From positions 1 to 22,387 of the forward strand of contig JANNEN010000009.1 in NCBI GenBank assembly GCA_031378715.1: DNA of 22,387 nt. The letters are read 5' to 3'. Below the pieces are notes generated by a model that worked only from the letters and a program-made list of their open reading frames with translations, was not told where the DNA came from and made no database searches. Source of the DNA: Emticicia sp031378715. GTDB lineage: Bacteria; Bacteroidota; Bacteroidia; Cytophagales; Spirosomataceae. A program made the translations under genes and the position numbers. Below, piece after piece: positions 16,532 through 22,387 of the stretch. Each line of letters opens with the position of its first letter. Position 1 is the stretch's first letter.

Positions 16532-17194
16532 TTAACTTCTCCACAAAAACGGAAATAATAAATAACTCAAAGCAATTACGATAGCGTCAATGCCAAGTAG
16601 GGTCAATATTTCGTCATAGCTGGTGTTCCATTCGAGACCGTCCATGGCGTTTTTTGAAAGCCTAATAAGCATCAACAGCATAGGTAAAATGATAGGGAAG
16701 CTCAAAACTGCCATCAAAGTTGAGGTATTTTCAGCTTTTGAGGCAATGCCCGCAACCATTGTCAGCGTTGCCGAAAAACCGATTGCTCCCAAAATTATTC
16801 CTGTCAAATACATTCCGATATTCTGCACTGGATTTCCCATCACACCCGCATAGACTCCAAATCCGAGCAACGAAAGTATCAAAAGTAGGCAAGTATTGTA
16901 AATAATTTTCGACAAAATTATGCCCTGCGGACTCGCCAATGTATAATAATAGAGCTGTCGGCCAGCACGCTCTTGGGTAAAACTTTTGGTGATTGAATTG
17001 ACGGCCGTAAAAAGCAAAATTATCCAAAACAAGGTATTCCAAGTAATAGGCTCTATTCCCCTGCTTTTCAAGGAAAAACTCATGTAGCACACAAAAATTG
17101 TACTGACGATGTAGAGCATCATGCCGTTGAGGGCGTAACGTTGCCGCCATTCGAGCCTGATTTCTTTTTCGATAAGTGCTTTGAGTTCTTGCAT
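16532..17194 (-). CDS. ccmB: CcmB heme exporter membrane subunit
   Basis: A 220-residue membrane protein with about six transmembrane helices, the permease subunit that works with the ATPase CcmA to drive release of holo-CcmE from CcmC. Family features include the N-terminal KEIRLEWRQRYALNGM segment, FTAVNSITKSFTQERAGRQLYYY in the middle and the C-terminal FPIILPMLLM region. I chose the ATG at 17194: the in-frame TTG at 17239 would place the large leader palindrome inside the coding region and add residues not expected in the family. CcmA is not in the window. This is the first gene of the ccm operon. Confidence 0.92.
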   Translation of the reverse strand: MQELKALIEKEIRLEWRQRYALNGMMLYIVSTIFVCYMSFSLKSRGIEPITWNTLFWIILLFTAVNSITKSFTQERAGRQLYYYTLASPQGIILSKIIYNTCLLLILSLLGFGVYAGVMGNPVQNIGMYLTGIILGAIGFSATLTMVAGIASKAENTSTLMAVLSFPIILPMLLMLIRLSKNAMDGLEWNTSYDEILTLLGIDAIVIALSYLLFPFLWRS

Positions 17195-17203
17195 AGATTG
17201 TAA

Positions 17204-17254
17204 AACAATTTTCCCAAATTGTTTGATACCTTTGAACAATTTGGGAAAATTGTT
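17204..17254 (-). promoter_or_regulatory. Double palindrome filling the ccm leader
   Basis: Two 20-bp arms, 17204-17223 and 17235-17254, are exact reverse complements of each other across an 11-bp spacer. Each arm is itself a palindrome, AACAATTT-4 nt-AAATTGTT, with centres TCCC and GGGA. The palindrome centres lie 31 bp apart, about three helical turns. The element starts about 4 nt after the predicted transcription start and ends 9 nt before the ccmB ATG. In RNA it could form one 20-bp hairpin or two small ones; in DNA it could be a pair of operators. Confidence 0.8.
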
Positions 17255-17263
17255 CTACTGCCG

Positions 17264-17271
17264 CAAAGATA
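17264..17271 (-). promoter_or_regulatory. -7 box of the ccm operon
   Basis: TATCTTTG on the minus strand fits TAnnTTTG; the -33 region is not recognisable. The start would be near 17258, giving a leader of about 64 nt that is mostly the double palindrome. Confidence 0.6.
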
Positions 17272-17373
17272 CGACGCAAACGAATAGCTTTTCTATGATT
17301 TTGATACTTTTTACATAAATTTTCTTGCGATATTAACTATCAAAAATGATTTTTATTTTAGAACCAAAAAGCA

Positions 17374-17381
17374 TATTTTTG
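17374..17381 (+). promoter_or_regulatory. -7 box of feoAB
   Basis: TATTTTTG fits TAnnTTTG, 34 bp before the feoA start codon. The -33 region is only T-rich. No obvious Fur-type palindrome was recognised around it. Confidence 0.5.
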
Positions 17382-17415
17382 TGTTTATTTTAAATCAGTC
17401 TAAATAGAAACAATA

Positions 17416-17643
17416 GTGCCAGCAGAACGAACCGTTGCCGATTTGAAGATAGGGGAGAAGGGAGTTATCGTTGATTTCAAAGATGCAGCCATGTCGTTGA
17501 AATTGCTCGAAATGGGCTGCCTGCCCGACACCGAAGTAACGCTTAACTTTGTGGCTCCGCTCGGCTGCCCCGTCGGAATTTCCGTGGCGGGGTATCACTT
17601 ATCTCTGCGTAAGCGTGAAGCCGCTACTATTGTGTTAAAATAA
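17416..17643 (+). CDS. feoA: FeoA ferrous iron transport accessory protein
   Basis: A 75-residue cytoplasmic SH3-like protein that assists FeoB. Family features: TVADLKIGEKGVIVDF, the central LLEMGCLPDTEV segment (family pattern LxxMGxxPGxxV) and the C-terminal GISVAGYHLSLRKREAATIVL. The start codon is GTG at 17416; an in-frame TAA lies 15 bp upstream and the first ATG (residue 26) is inside the conserved domain. It lies 60 bp before feoB on the same strand, so the two are probably co-transcribed. Confidence 0.92.
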   Translation: MPAERTVADLKIGEKGVIVDFKDAAMSLKLLEMGCLPDTEVTLNFVAPLGCPVGISVAGYHLSLRKREAATIVLK

Positions 17644-17646
17644 TTT

Positions 17647-17693
17647 GTCGATGGTCACAAGAATCCATTGACCACCGTCCATTGACTATCGAC
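17647..17693. repeat. Imperfect inverted and direct repeats between feoA and feoB
   Basis: GTCGATGGTCA (17647-17657) pairs with TGACTATCGAC (17683-17693) at 10 of 11 positions. CCATTGAC occurs twice within (17665-17672 and 17679-17686). It could fold into a hairpin in the feoA-feoB transcript or be the remnant of a short repeat. Confidence 0.4.
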
Positions 17694-17703
17694 TAATAAA
17701 TTT

Positions 17704-19827
17704 GTGAAAAAAAAACAGGTTGTTGCCCTTCTCGGAAATCCAAATGCTGGAAAATCTTCGCTTTTTAATCAGCTCACGGGCTTGCGTCAAAAAATCGGTA
17801 ATTTTCCAGGCGTAACGGTTGATAAAAAAACGGGTTTTTGTCGCTTGGGCGGAAACACTGACATTGAAGTTTTGGATTTACCAGGTACGTATAGTGTCTA
17901 TCCAAACTCGCTTGATGAGCAAGTCGTACTCGAAGTTTTGGCCAATCCTGCCAATTCGGATTACCCCGATTTGGCGGTTGTGGTGGCCGATGCCTCTAAT
18001 TTGAAGCGAAATATGTTACTTTTTGAGCAAATTAGCGATTTGGGCGTTCCCACGATTTTGGCTCTCAATATGCTTGATGTGGCCGAAGAATCGGGTGTTT
18101 CGATAAATTCGGGGCGACTTTCAAAGATTTTGGGCGTACCTGTGGTTGAGCTTAACGCCCGTGAAGGTATCGGTATCGAAGGTTTGAAACACGCCATTTT
18201 TAATCAGCTTCAAAACAAAAAAACGCATCTCAATTTACCAGTTTTTGATGCAAAGTCAGAGAATATCGCCCAAGAAGTACAAGAAAGTTTTGGGATTGAA
18301 AATAAATATTTAGCACTTCAATACGTTGCCCAAGCTCAAAAACTAATGTTTTTGAGAGATGAGCAGAAACGTTATTTGGCAAAATTAGTCGAACGATACG
18401 ACTTTGACGCTGACCAATTTCAATCAACCGAAACTATCAATCGTTACAAGGACATCAGTACTACGCTTTCGGAGGTTATTATTGAAGAGGGCGTAAAAAA
18501 AGAAACACTTACCGACAAAATTGACAAAGTTCTGCTCCATAAACTCTGGGGATACGTAATTTTCTTGGGTATATTGTTTGTTATTTTTCAGTCGGTATTT
18601 ACCATTGCCGAAACGCCAATGGACTGGATTGACCGAGGAATTGCGTTTGTGAATGAGTTTTTGAAAGCACAACTACCTACGGACGGCGAACCGTATAATC
18701 AAATAGTTAGCTTATTAACCGATGGACTTATTGCGGGTATTGGGGGTGTACTTATTTTTATTCCCCAAATTGCATTTTTGTTTGCCTTCATTTCTATTTT
18801 GGAAGAATCGGGCTATATGGCACGGGTCGTGGTGCTGATGGATAGGCTCATCAGACGCTTCGGTATGAGTGGAAAATCAGTCGTTCCCTTGATTTCGAGT
18901 ATGGCTTGTGCCGTGCCAGCGATTATGTCGGCCCGTACGATTGGCTCTTGGAAAGAAAGGCTGATTACGATAATGGTTTCGCCCTTGATGAGCTGCTCGG
19001 CACGCCTACCGATTTACACGATTCTGATTGCACTCGTAGTGCCAAATACTAAGGCACTTGGTTTTTTTAATATGCAGGGCGTGGCTCTGATGGGGCTTTA
19101 TTTATTGGGCTTTTTCTCGACATTGATGGCAGGTTGGCTCATGAAACTTTTGCTCAAATCAAACGAGCGAAGCTATTTCATCATGGAGCTTCCGACCTAC
19201 AAAAGCCCCCGTTGGAAACAAGTAGGTTTCACGATTTTAGAAAAAGTAAAAACCTTTGTCTTTGAAGCAGGAAAAGTAATCATTGCGATTTCGATTATAC
19301 TGTGGGTGTTGGCTTCGTACGGCCCAGGCGACAAAATAGAAAAGGCCGAACAGTACGTGATTGCCCAAAATTCGATGCTCGAAAAAGGTAAACTCGACTC
19401 AAAAATTGCTTCGGTTCGTTTAGAAAACTCGTACGCAGGGCATTTCGGGAAATTTATCGAGCCTGCCATCAAGCCACTGGGCTACGACTGGAAAATCGGC
19501 ATTGCTCTCATCACTTCCTTTGCCGCTCGTGAGGTGTTTGTTGGCACGGTTTCGACGATTTATAGCATCGGTGCGGGTGCCGAAAACGAAACAACCATCA
19601 AAGAACGCCTCCGAAATGAAGTAAATGCCGAAACGGGCGAACCCACATTTTCGGTTGCAACTTCGTTTTCGTTGTTGATATTTTATGTTTTTGCCATGAT
19701 GTGCATGAGTACGCTGGCGGTAGTTTATCGAGAAACTAAAGGCTGGAAATGGCCCATTATTCAGCTAATCTATATGTCGGTGTTGGCATACGTATCGGCA
19801 TTTGTGGTTTATCAGATTTTGAAGTGA
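17704..19827 (+). CDS. feoB: FeoB ferrous iron transporter
   Basis: A 707-residue inner-membrane Fe2+ transporter with an N-terminal G domain. G1 GNPNAGKS (11-18), G2 Thr38 in FPGVTVDKKTG, G3 DLPG (58-61) and G4 NMLD (122-125) are all present. A helical spacer follows to about residue 275, then the membrane domain with two Gate repeats; conserved Cys402 (SSMACAVPAIMSART) and Cys431 (PLMSCSARLPIY) line the proposed pore. The start is GTG at 17704, directly before the P-loop strand; no ATG is available in frame nearby. Length and motifs are complete. It is paired with feoA and followed by a terminator. Confidence 0.96.
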   Translation: MKKKQVVALLGNPNAGKSSLFNQLTGLRQKIGNFPGVTVDKKTGFCRLGGNTDIEVLDLPGTYSVYPNSLDEQVVLEVLANPANSDYPDLAVVVADASNLKRNMLLFEQISDLGVPTILALNMLDVAEESGVSINSGRLSKILGVPVVELNAREGIGIEGLKHAIFNQLQNKKTHLNLPVFDAKSENIAQEVQESFGIENKYLALQYVAQAQKLMFLRDEQKRYLAKLVERYDFDADQFQSTETINRYKDISTTLSEVIIEEGVKKETLTDKIDKVLLHKLWGYVIFLGILFVIFQSVFTIAETPMDWIDRGIAFVNEFLKAQLPTDGEPYNQIVSLLTDGLIAGIGGVLIFIPQIAFLFAFISILEESGYMARVVVLMDRLIRRFGMSGKSVVPLISSMACAVPAIMSARTIGSWKERLITIMVSPLMSCSARLPIYTILIALVVPNTKALGFFNMQGVALMGLYLLGFFSTLMAGWLMKLLLKSNERSYFIMELPTYKSPRWKQVGFTILEKVKTFVFEAGKVIIAISIILWVLASYGPGDKIEKAEQYVIAQNSMLEKGKLDSKIASVRLENSYAGHFGKFIEPAIKPLGYDWKIGIALITSFAAREVFVGTVSTIYSIGAGAENETTIKERLRNEVNAETGEPTFSVATSFSLLIFYVFAMMCMSTLAVVYRETKGWKWPIIQLIYMSVLAYVSAFVVYQILK

Positions 19828-19860
19828 TGGCTGTATCTGGTTTTACAAAGTCTCTTGAAG

Positions 19861-19906
19861 GGTTGATTAAAAAATAACTGACGCTTCGGTTGCTTTTTAA
19901 TCAGCC
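19861..19906. terminator. Bidirectional terminator overlapping a stop codon
   Basis: GGTTGATTAAAAA (19861-19873) pairs with TTTTTAATCAGCC (19894-19906), with one G-T pair, around a 20-nt loop region. The right arm includes the last codons of the convergent minus-strand gene (stop 19901-19903). The A and T tracts within the stem suit termination on either strand. Confidence 0.65.
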
Positions 19907-20860
19907 CAAAAGCACCTCAGCCGCACTTTTTCCCGATATATATCCCCCTTCGATATTGCCGATGCCGAAGCCGTCACCTGCAAAAATCAAGGGAAAGTTC
20001 GTTGATTTTGCCCGTAAAAAACTTTCTTCACAACGCTCATTGGCCAAGCTGTATCGCCAACGATGTACCTGAAAACTTTCGACCGAATCGGCAGGAATCA
20101 GTGCCGTAACTTCAGTCAATAGCTGCTGCCCGATTTGGGTTAAATCAGCATCAAAATGTTCGGCACTAAATGCAGGATTGGCATGAATGGTGGCCGAAAA
20201 TTGGGCAGAAATTCCCTTCTGAAAATTATCTGCAATCCACGAAACGTTGCTATTTTGGAGCGTTATACCTCCTGGCTTCGGAATATTGGTTTCTGATTTC
20301 AGCAAAGCCATTACAGCGATACAAGGCTGATAATGAACCTTTTGCAAGATTTGCAAGTCGGTTTCGGCAAGATTTATTTCGCTTTTTTCGAGCAATTCAA
20401 TGGCTTGCGGTGCGGGGGCAGTTATTATCAAAGCATCGGCATAATATTCATTTCCCGCCTCGGTTATGACTTTGCAACCTTGCTCATTTTTGGTAATGTT
20501 TATTGCTTTTTCGTTGGTCTTGATTTCCAATCCTTCGGCCAAAAACTTCGCAATGGCGTTCATACCATTCGTGCCGATTACTCGGGCGTGCGAAAACGTT
20601 TTGTCACCTTCTTGCAACCGCCATTCTTTGGCTACGTTGGCCTTGATTATTGGCTCGACAAATGCCCGAAAATCAGTACTTTTGGTAGAAAAATACTGAG
20701 TTCCGTGGTCAAATTTTGCCTCGCCCGTACGGCGAGTAGCCATACGCCCGCCCACGCCCCGACCTTTGTCGAGAACCGTAACAGTCCAGCCGTTCTTTGT
20801 TAATGTTTGAGCAGCAGCCAATCCTGCCATGCCCGCACCGATGATTATACAAGATTTCAT
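19901..20860 (-). CDS. Renalase-like FAD-dependent oxidoreductase
   Basis: A 319-residue flavoprotein of the renalase/amine oxidase-like group. The N-terminal Rossmann motif IIGAGMAGLAAA (Gly8, Gly10, Gly13) is followed by Asp31 at the end of the second strand, the GRGVGGRMATRR signature (33-44) and DHGTQYF (51-57), all characteristic of the family. The C-terminal FAD-binding segment is visible in LIFAGDGFGIGNIEGGYISGKSAAEVL. There is no signal peptide. Renalases oxidise alpha-dihydronicotinamide isomers or amines, but bacterial members are diverse and the substrate is uncertain. It is the third of three same-strand genes with short gaps, so co-transcription is possible. Confidence 0.85.
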   Translation of the reverse strand: MKSCIIIGAGMAGLAAAQTLTKNGWTVTVLDKGRGVGGRMATRRTGEAKFDHGTQYFSTKSTDFRAFVEPIIKANVAKEWRLQEGDKTFSHARVIGTNGMNAIAKFLAEGLEIKTNEKAINITKNEQGCKVITEAGNEYYADALIITAPAPQAIELLEKSEINLAETDLQILQKVHYQPCIAVMALLKSETNIPKPGGITLQNSNVSWIADNFQKGISAQFSATIHANPAFSAEHFDADLTQIGQQLLTEVTALIPADSVESFQVHRWRYSLANERCEESFLRAKSTNFPLIFAGDGFGIGNIEGGYISGKSAAEVLLG

Positions 20861-20913
20861 GCGTAAAATTAGATGTAGAGATTAGAGCTCTGAACTCAAA
20901 ATGGCTTAAAAAA

Positions 20914-21510
20914 TCACTTTTTCATAGTTTGTAGCCAACGATTTGCTTGGTAACTAAGCCATGCCGAACCCGCCCCGATGGCTGCTCCCGCCAGCACATC
21001 ACTCGGATAATGCACCCCCAAATGCAATCGAGAATACGCCACGGCACTGGCCCAAGTATAGGCAGGCACTACGACGTACCATTTTTTGAAGGTCAAGCTC
21101 AACGAAGTTGCCGTCGAGAAAGCTGCCGTCGTGTGTCCCGAAGGGAAAGCGGGATCATCTTCGATATAAACGGGCTGCACAAGGCTTGGATATTTGATAT
21201 AGGGGCGGTCACGGTTGATGATTTTCTTTAAAGTGTAGGTCGTTCCCATCGAAACTGCCAGCGATGCAAATGTTACAAGCCCTTGTCGTTGGAGAGTTTT
21301 GTCGTGCTTGATTAGTCCAATTCCAAGCAGGCTAATGGGCAAGGCAACGCTCAATGGATAGACTGATTTACTGATGGTTTGTAAATGTTTGTCGAGATTT
21401 TGGTTACGGTCTTGATTGATGTTTTTGAGTAAATTAATGTCAAAGTTTTGAGCTGATGAACCAAAATTTATTAGTAAAAAGACAAGAAAAGTATAGTTTA
21501 ATTTTATCAT
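20914..21510 (-). CDS. PAP2-type membrane or exported phosphatase
   Basis: A 198-residue PAP2 superfamily acid phosphatase. The tripartite active site is complete: KxxxxxxRP at Lys95-Arg102-Pro103, PSGH at 123-126, and SRxxxxxHxxxD with Ser160-Arg161, His167 and Asp171. A signal peptide covers about residues 1-20 (GSSA-Q). Hydrophobic stretches around 52-67, 76-92 and 145-160 fit a membrane-associated enzyme acting on lipid phosphates such as phosphatidic acid, phosphatidylglycerophosphate or undecaprenyl pyrophosphate. Substrate cannot be chosen from sequence. It lies 41 nt after the thioesterase gene and 53 nt before the oxidoreductase gene. Confidence 0.9.
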   Translation of the reverse strand: MIKLNYTFLVFLLINFGSSAQNFDINLLKNINQDRNQNLDKHLQTISKSVYPLSVALPISLLGIGLIKHDKTLQRQGLVTFASLAVSMGTTYTLKKIINRDRPYIKYPSLVQPVYIEDDPAFPSGHTTAAFSTATSLSLTFKKWYVVVPAYTWASAVAYSRLHLGVHYPSDVLAGAAIGAGSAWLSYQANRWLQTMKK

Positions 21511-21551
21511 TTCAGTTATTAATCGGGTGGTGTTCTGCTATTAATTATCAA

Positions 21552-22112
21552 TTAGTCGTTATTTATTAAATTCACAACTCGCTCATTATCAAGTAGATGC
21601 AGGTTTTCGGTGAGGTGTAGCGATGTTTTTTCGTTATCAAAATCATCTTTATACATTTCTCGGAGTTGCTTGCGTTTGATGGCTTCGAGGCAGCGGCGGA
21701 GGTCATCTTTGGTTTCTAATTGGAGGAGTGGCACTTCGGTTGGTTTGCCGTTGTCGTCTTTGGCTACCATCGTAAAGTATGAAGTATTGGTATGTTTTTT
21801 TTCGCCCGTTTTTACATTTTCCGACACCACACGAATACCAATCACCATTGAGCTACGCCCCACGTAATTGACCGAGGCATGTAGCGAAAGTAACTCGCCA
21901 ACTTCGATTGGTTGCAGGAAATTGACCCCATCAACCGATACCGTCACCACGTACGCCCCAGCGTGCTTTGATGCACAAGCGTAAGCCACTTTGTCCATGA
22001 GTGACAGGAGTATGCCGCCGTGAATCTTGCCGCCAAAGTTGGCGTAAGACGGAATCATCAATTCGGTGATGGTGGTACGAGAAGCGGAGATTGGTTTTGA
22101 TTTTTGTATCAT
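21552..22112 (-). CDS. Acyl-CoA thioesterase, hotdog fold
   Basis: A 186-residue cytoplasmic 4HBT/YciA-like hotdog thioesterase that hydrolyses acyl-CoA. The signature FGGKIHGGILLSLMDKVAYACA has HGG at 31-33 and the likely catalytic Asp40. The strand VVTVSVDGVNFLQPIEVGELL and the second half VNYVGRSSMVIGIRV follow the family, as does TSYFTMVA. The last 45 residues form a charged helical tail longer than in YciA. The ATG at 22112 was chosen over an in-frame TTG at 22154, because the TATCTTTG box overlaps the start of the longer version. It is the first of three minus-strand genes that may form an operon. Confidence 0.88.
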   Translation of the reverse strand: MIQKSKPISASRTTITELMIPSYANFGGKIHGGILLSLMDKVAYACASKHAGAYVVTVSVDGVNFLQPIEVGELLSLHASVNYVGRSSMVIGIRVVSENVKTGEKKHTNTSYFTMVAKDDNGKPTEVPLLQLETKDDLRRCLEAIKRKQLREMYKDDFDNEKTSLHLTENLHLLDNERVVNLINND

Positions 22113-22142
22113 ACTAAAAGCAATCAAGCGTTTGTGAAAACG

Positions 22143-22150
22143 CAAAGATA
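22143..22150 (-). promoter_or_regulatory. -7 box of the thioesterase gene
   Basis: TATCTTTG on the minus strand, 30 bp before the ATG at 22112. The -33 region is not recognisable. The leader would be about 25 nt. Confidence 0.6.
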
Positions 22151-22250
22151 GCAATAGTTTATATTGCTTTTAGCTATTAATTTTCTGAAGTATCAGTAAT
22201 AATTAGAAATTTTTGTACTATTTAACTGATGTTACGCACTTTTTTAATTT

Positions 22251-22337
22251 CCTCCGTGCGACGGTCGCCCCTTTTTTCATGGGGAGGCGACCGACGCTCG
22301 GTGGCAAAATTCTGACGAAGTCGAATTTTGACGGAGG
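22251..22337. repeat. Nested inverted-repeat element
   Basis: An outer stem CCTCCGT (22251-22257) / ACGGAGG (22331-22337) encloses GGTCGCC (22263-22269) / GGCGACC (22286-22292), with CC/GG extending the latter inward, and CAAAATTC (22305-22312) / GAATTTTG (22323-22330), with GAC/GTC extending it inward to a GAA loop. The third stem abuts the outer stem. The layout could fold as a branched structure. No ORF is associated, and the remainder of 22155-22387 shows nothing else I can name. Confidence 0.6.
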
Positions 22338-22387
22338 GGTCAAAGGTCGCTGAAATCCTTTTCAAATAAGTTCTACGCTAAAACCCC

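Noticed and set aside
17227..17234. TACCTTTG on the plus strand inside the palindrome spacer, as a feoA promoter
   Set aside because: It is almost 190 bp before feoA, has no -33 partner at the right distance, and a closer box exists at 17374-17381.
17195..17239. N-terminal extension of CcmB from an in-frame TTG
   Set aside because: The added 15 codons are the palindromic leader itself, and the family N-terminus fits the ATG at 17194.
16731..17279. 182-codon minus-strand frame overlapping ccmB in another frame
   Set aside because: Out-of-frame shadow of ccmB; composition and lack of domains do not support coding.
20333..20803. 156-codon plus-strand frame over the oxidoreductase gene
   Set aside because: Antisense to a gene with complete FAD motifs; no domain in the frame.
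22113..22154. N-terminal extension of the thioesterase from an in-frame TTG
   Set aside because: The TATCTTTG box at 22143-22150 lies inside the extension, and the hotdog domain starts well after the ATG at 22112.
1..22387. CRISPR arrays, tRNA/rRNA genes, insertion sequences, toxin-antitoxin or phage-defence genes
   Set aside because: No regularly spaced repeats, cloverleaf with CCA-type ends, transposase motifs or defence-family domains were seen on either strand.

Overview
The window looks like an ordinary chromosomal segment from a member of the Bacteroidota, probably a cytophagia-type aerobe (order Cytophagales is my best guess; I cannot name a genus). The evidence is the protein families, the many signal peptides ending in A-Q, the absence of Shine-Dalgarno sequences, and repeated TAnnTTTG -7 boxes of the Bacteroidota primary sigma factor in front of genes. 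I see 21 protein-coding genes and no rRNA, tRNA, CRISPR array, insertion sequence or phage gene.

Layout. (1) 1-2668: gyrB (DNA gyrase B), then an exported DsrE-like protein and a strong terminator. (2) 2776-6660, minus strand: two tandem exported DUF3857/transglutaminase-like proteins with a canonical promoter. The upstream one has lost its catalytic Cys; the downstream one keeps it. (3) 6828-9149: an exported NTF2-like protein, a Tat-type sugar phosphate isomerase/epimerase-like protein, a gap of about 400 bp, and a DUF2237 protein with an unexpected signal-peptide-like N-terminal extension. (4) 9161-10911, minus strand: a small barrel-like protein and a lipoprotein of unknown function, visibly more AT-rich than their surroundings. 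(5) 11133-14634: a core-only DEAD-box RNA helicase (TTG start) and a UvrD/PcrA helicase, each with its own -7 box. (6) 14705-17194, minus strand: the cytochrome c maturation operon ccmB-ccmC-ccmD-ccmE followed by a DCC-family (DUF393) thiol protein. (7) 17416-19827: feoA-feoB, ferrous iron uptake, divergent from the ccm operon. (8) 19901-22112, minus strand: an acyl-CoA thioesterase, a PAP2 phosphatase and a renalase-like FAD oxidoreductase, possibly one operon. The last 230 bp hold an AT-rich spacer and a nested inverted-repeat element.

The most coherent system is iron and heme: FeoAB imports Fe2+ while the divergent ccm genes export and handle heme for c-type cytochromes. CcmE has CxxxY in place of the usual heme-binding HxxxY, as known for the natural variant Ccm systems of some archaea and Desulfovibrio. 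CcmC has an altered WWD core. A DCC thiol protein gene overlaps the ccmE stop by 4 nt. The predicted ccm 5' leader consists almost wholly of two mutually complementary 20-bp palindromes centred 31 bp apart. I regard this leader and the variant Ccm operon as the observations most worth following up. No wholly new system is evident.
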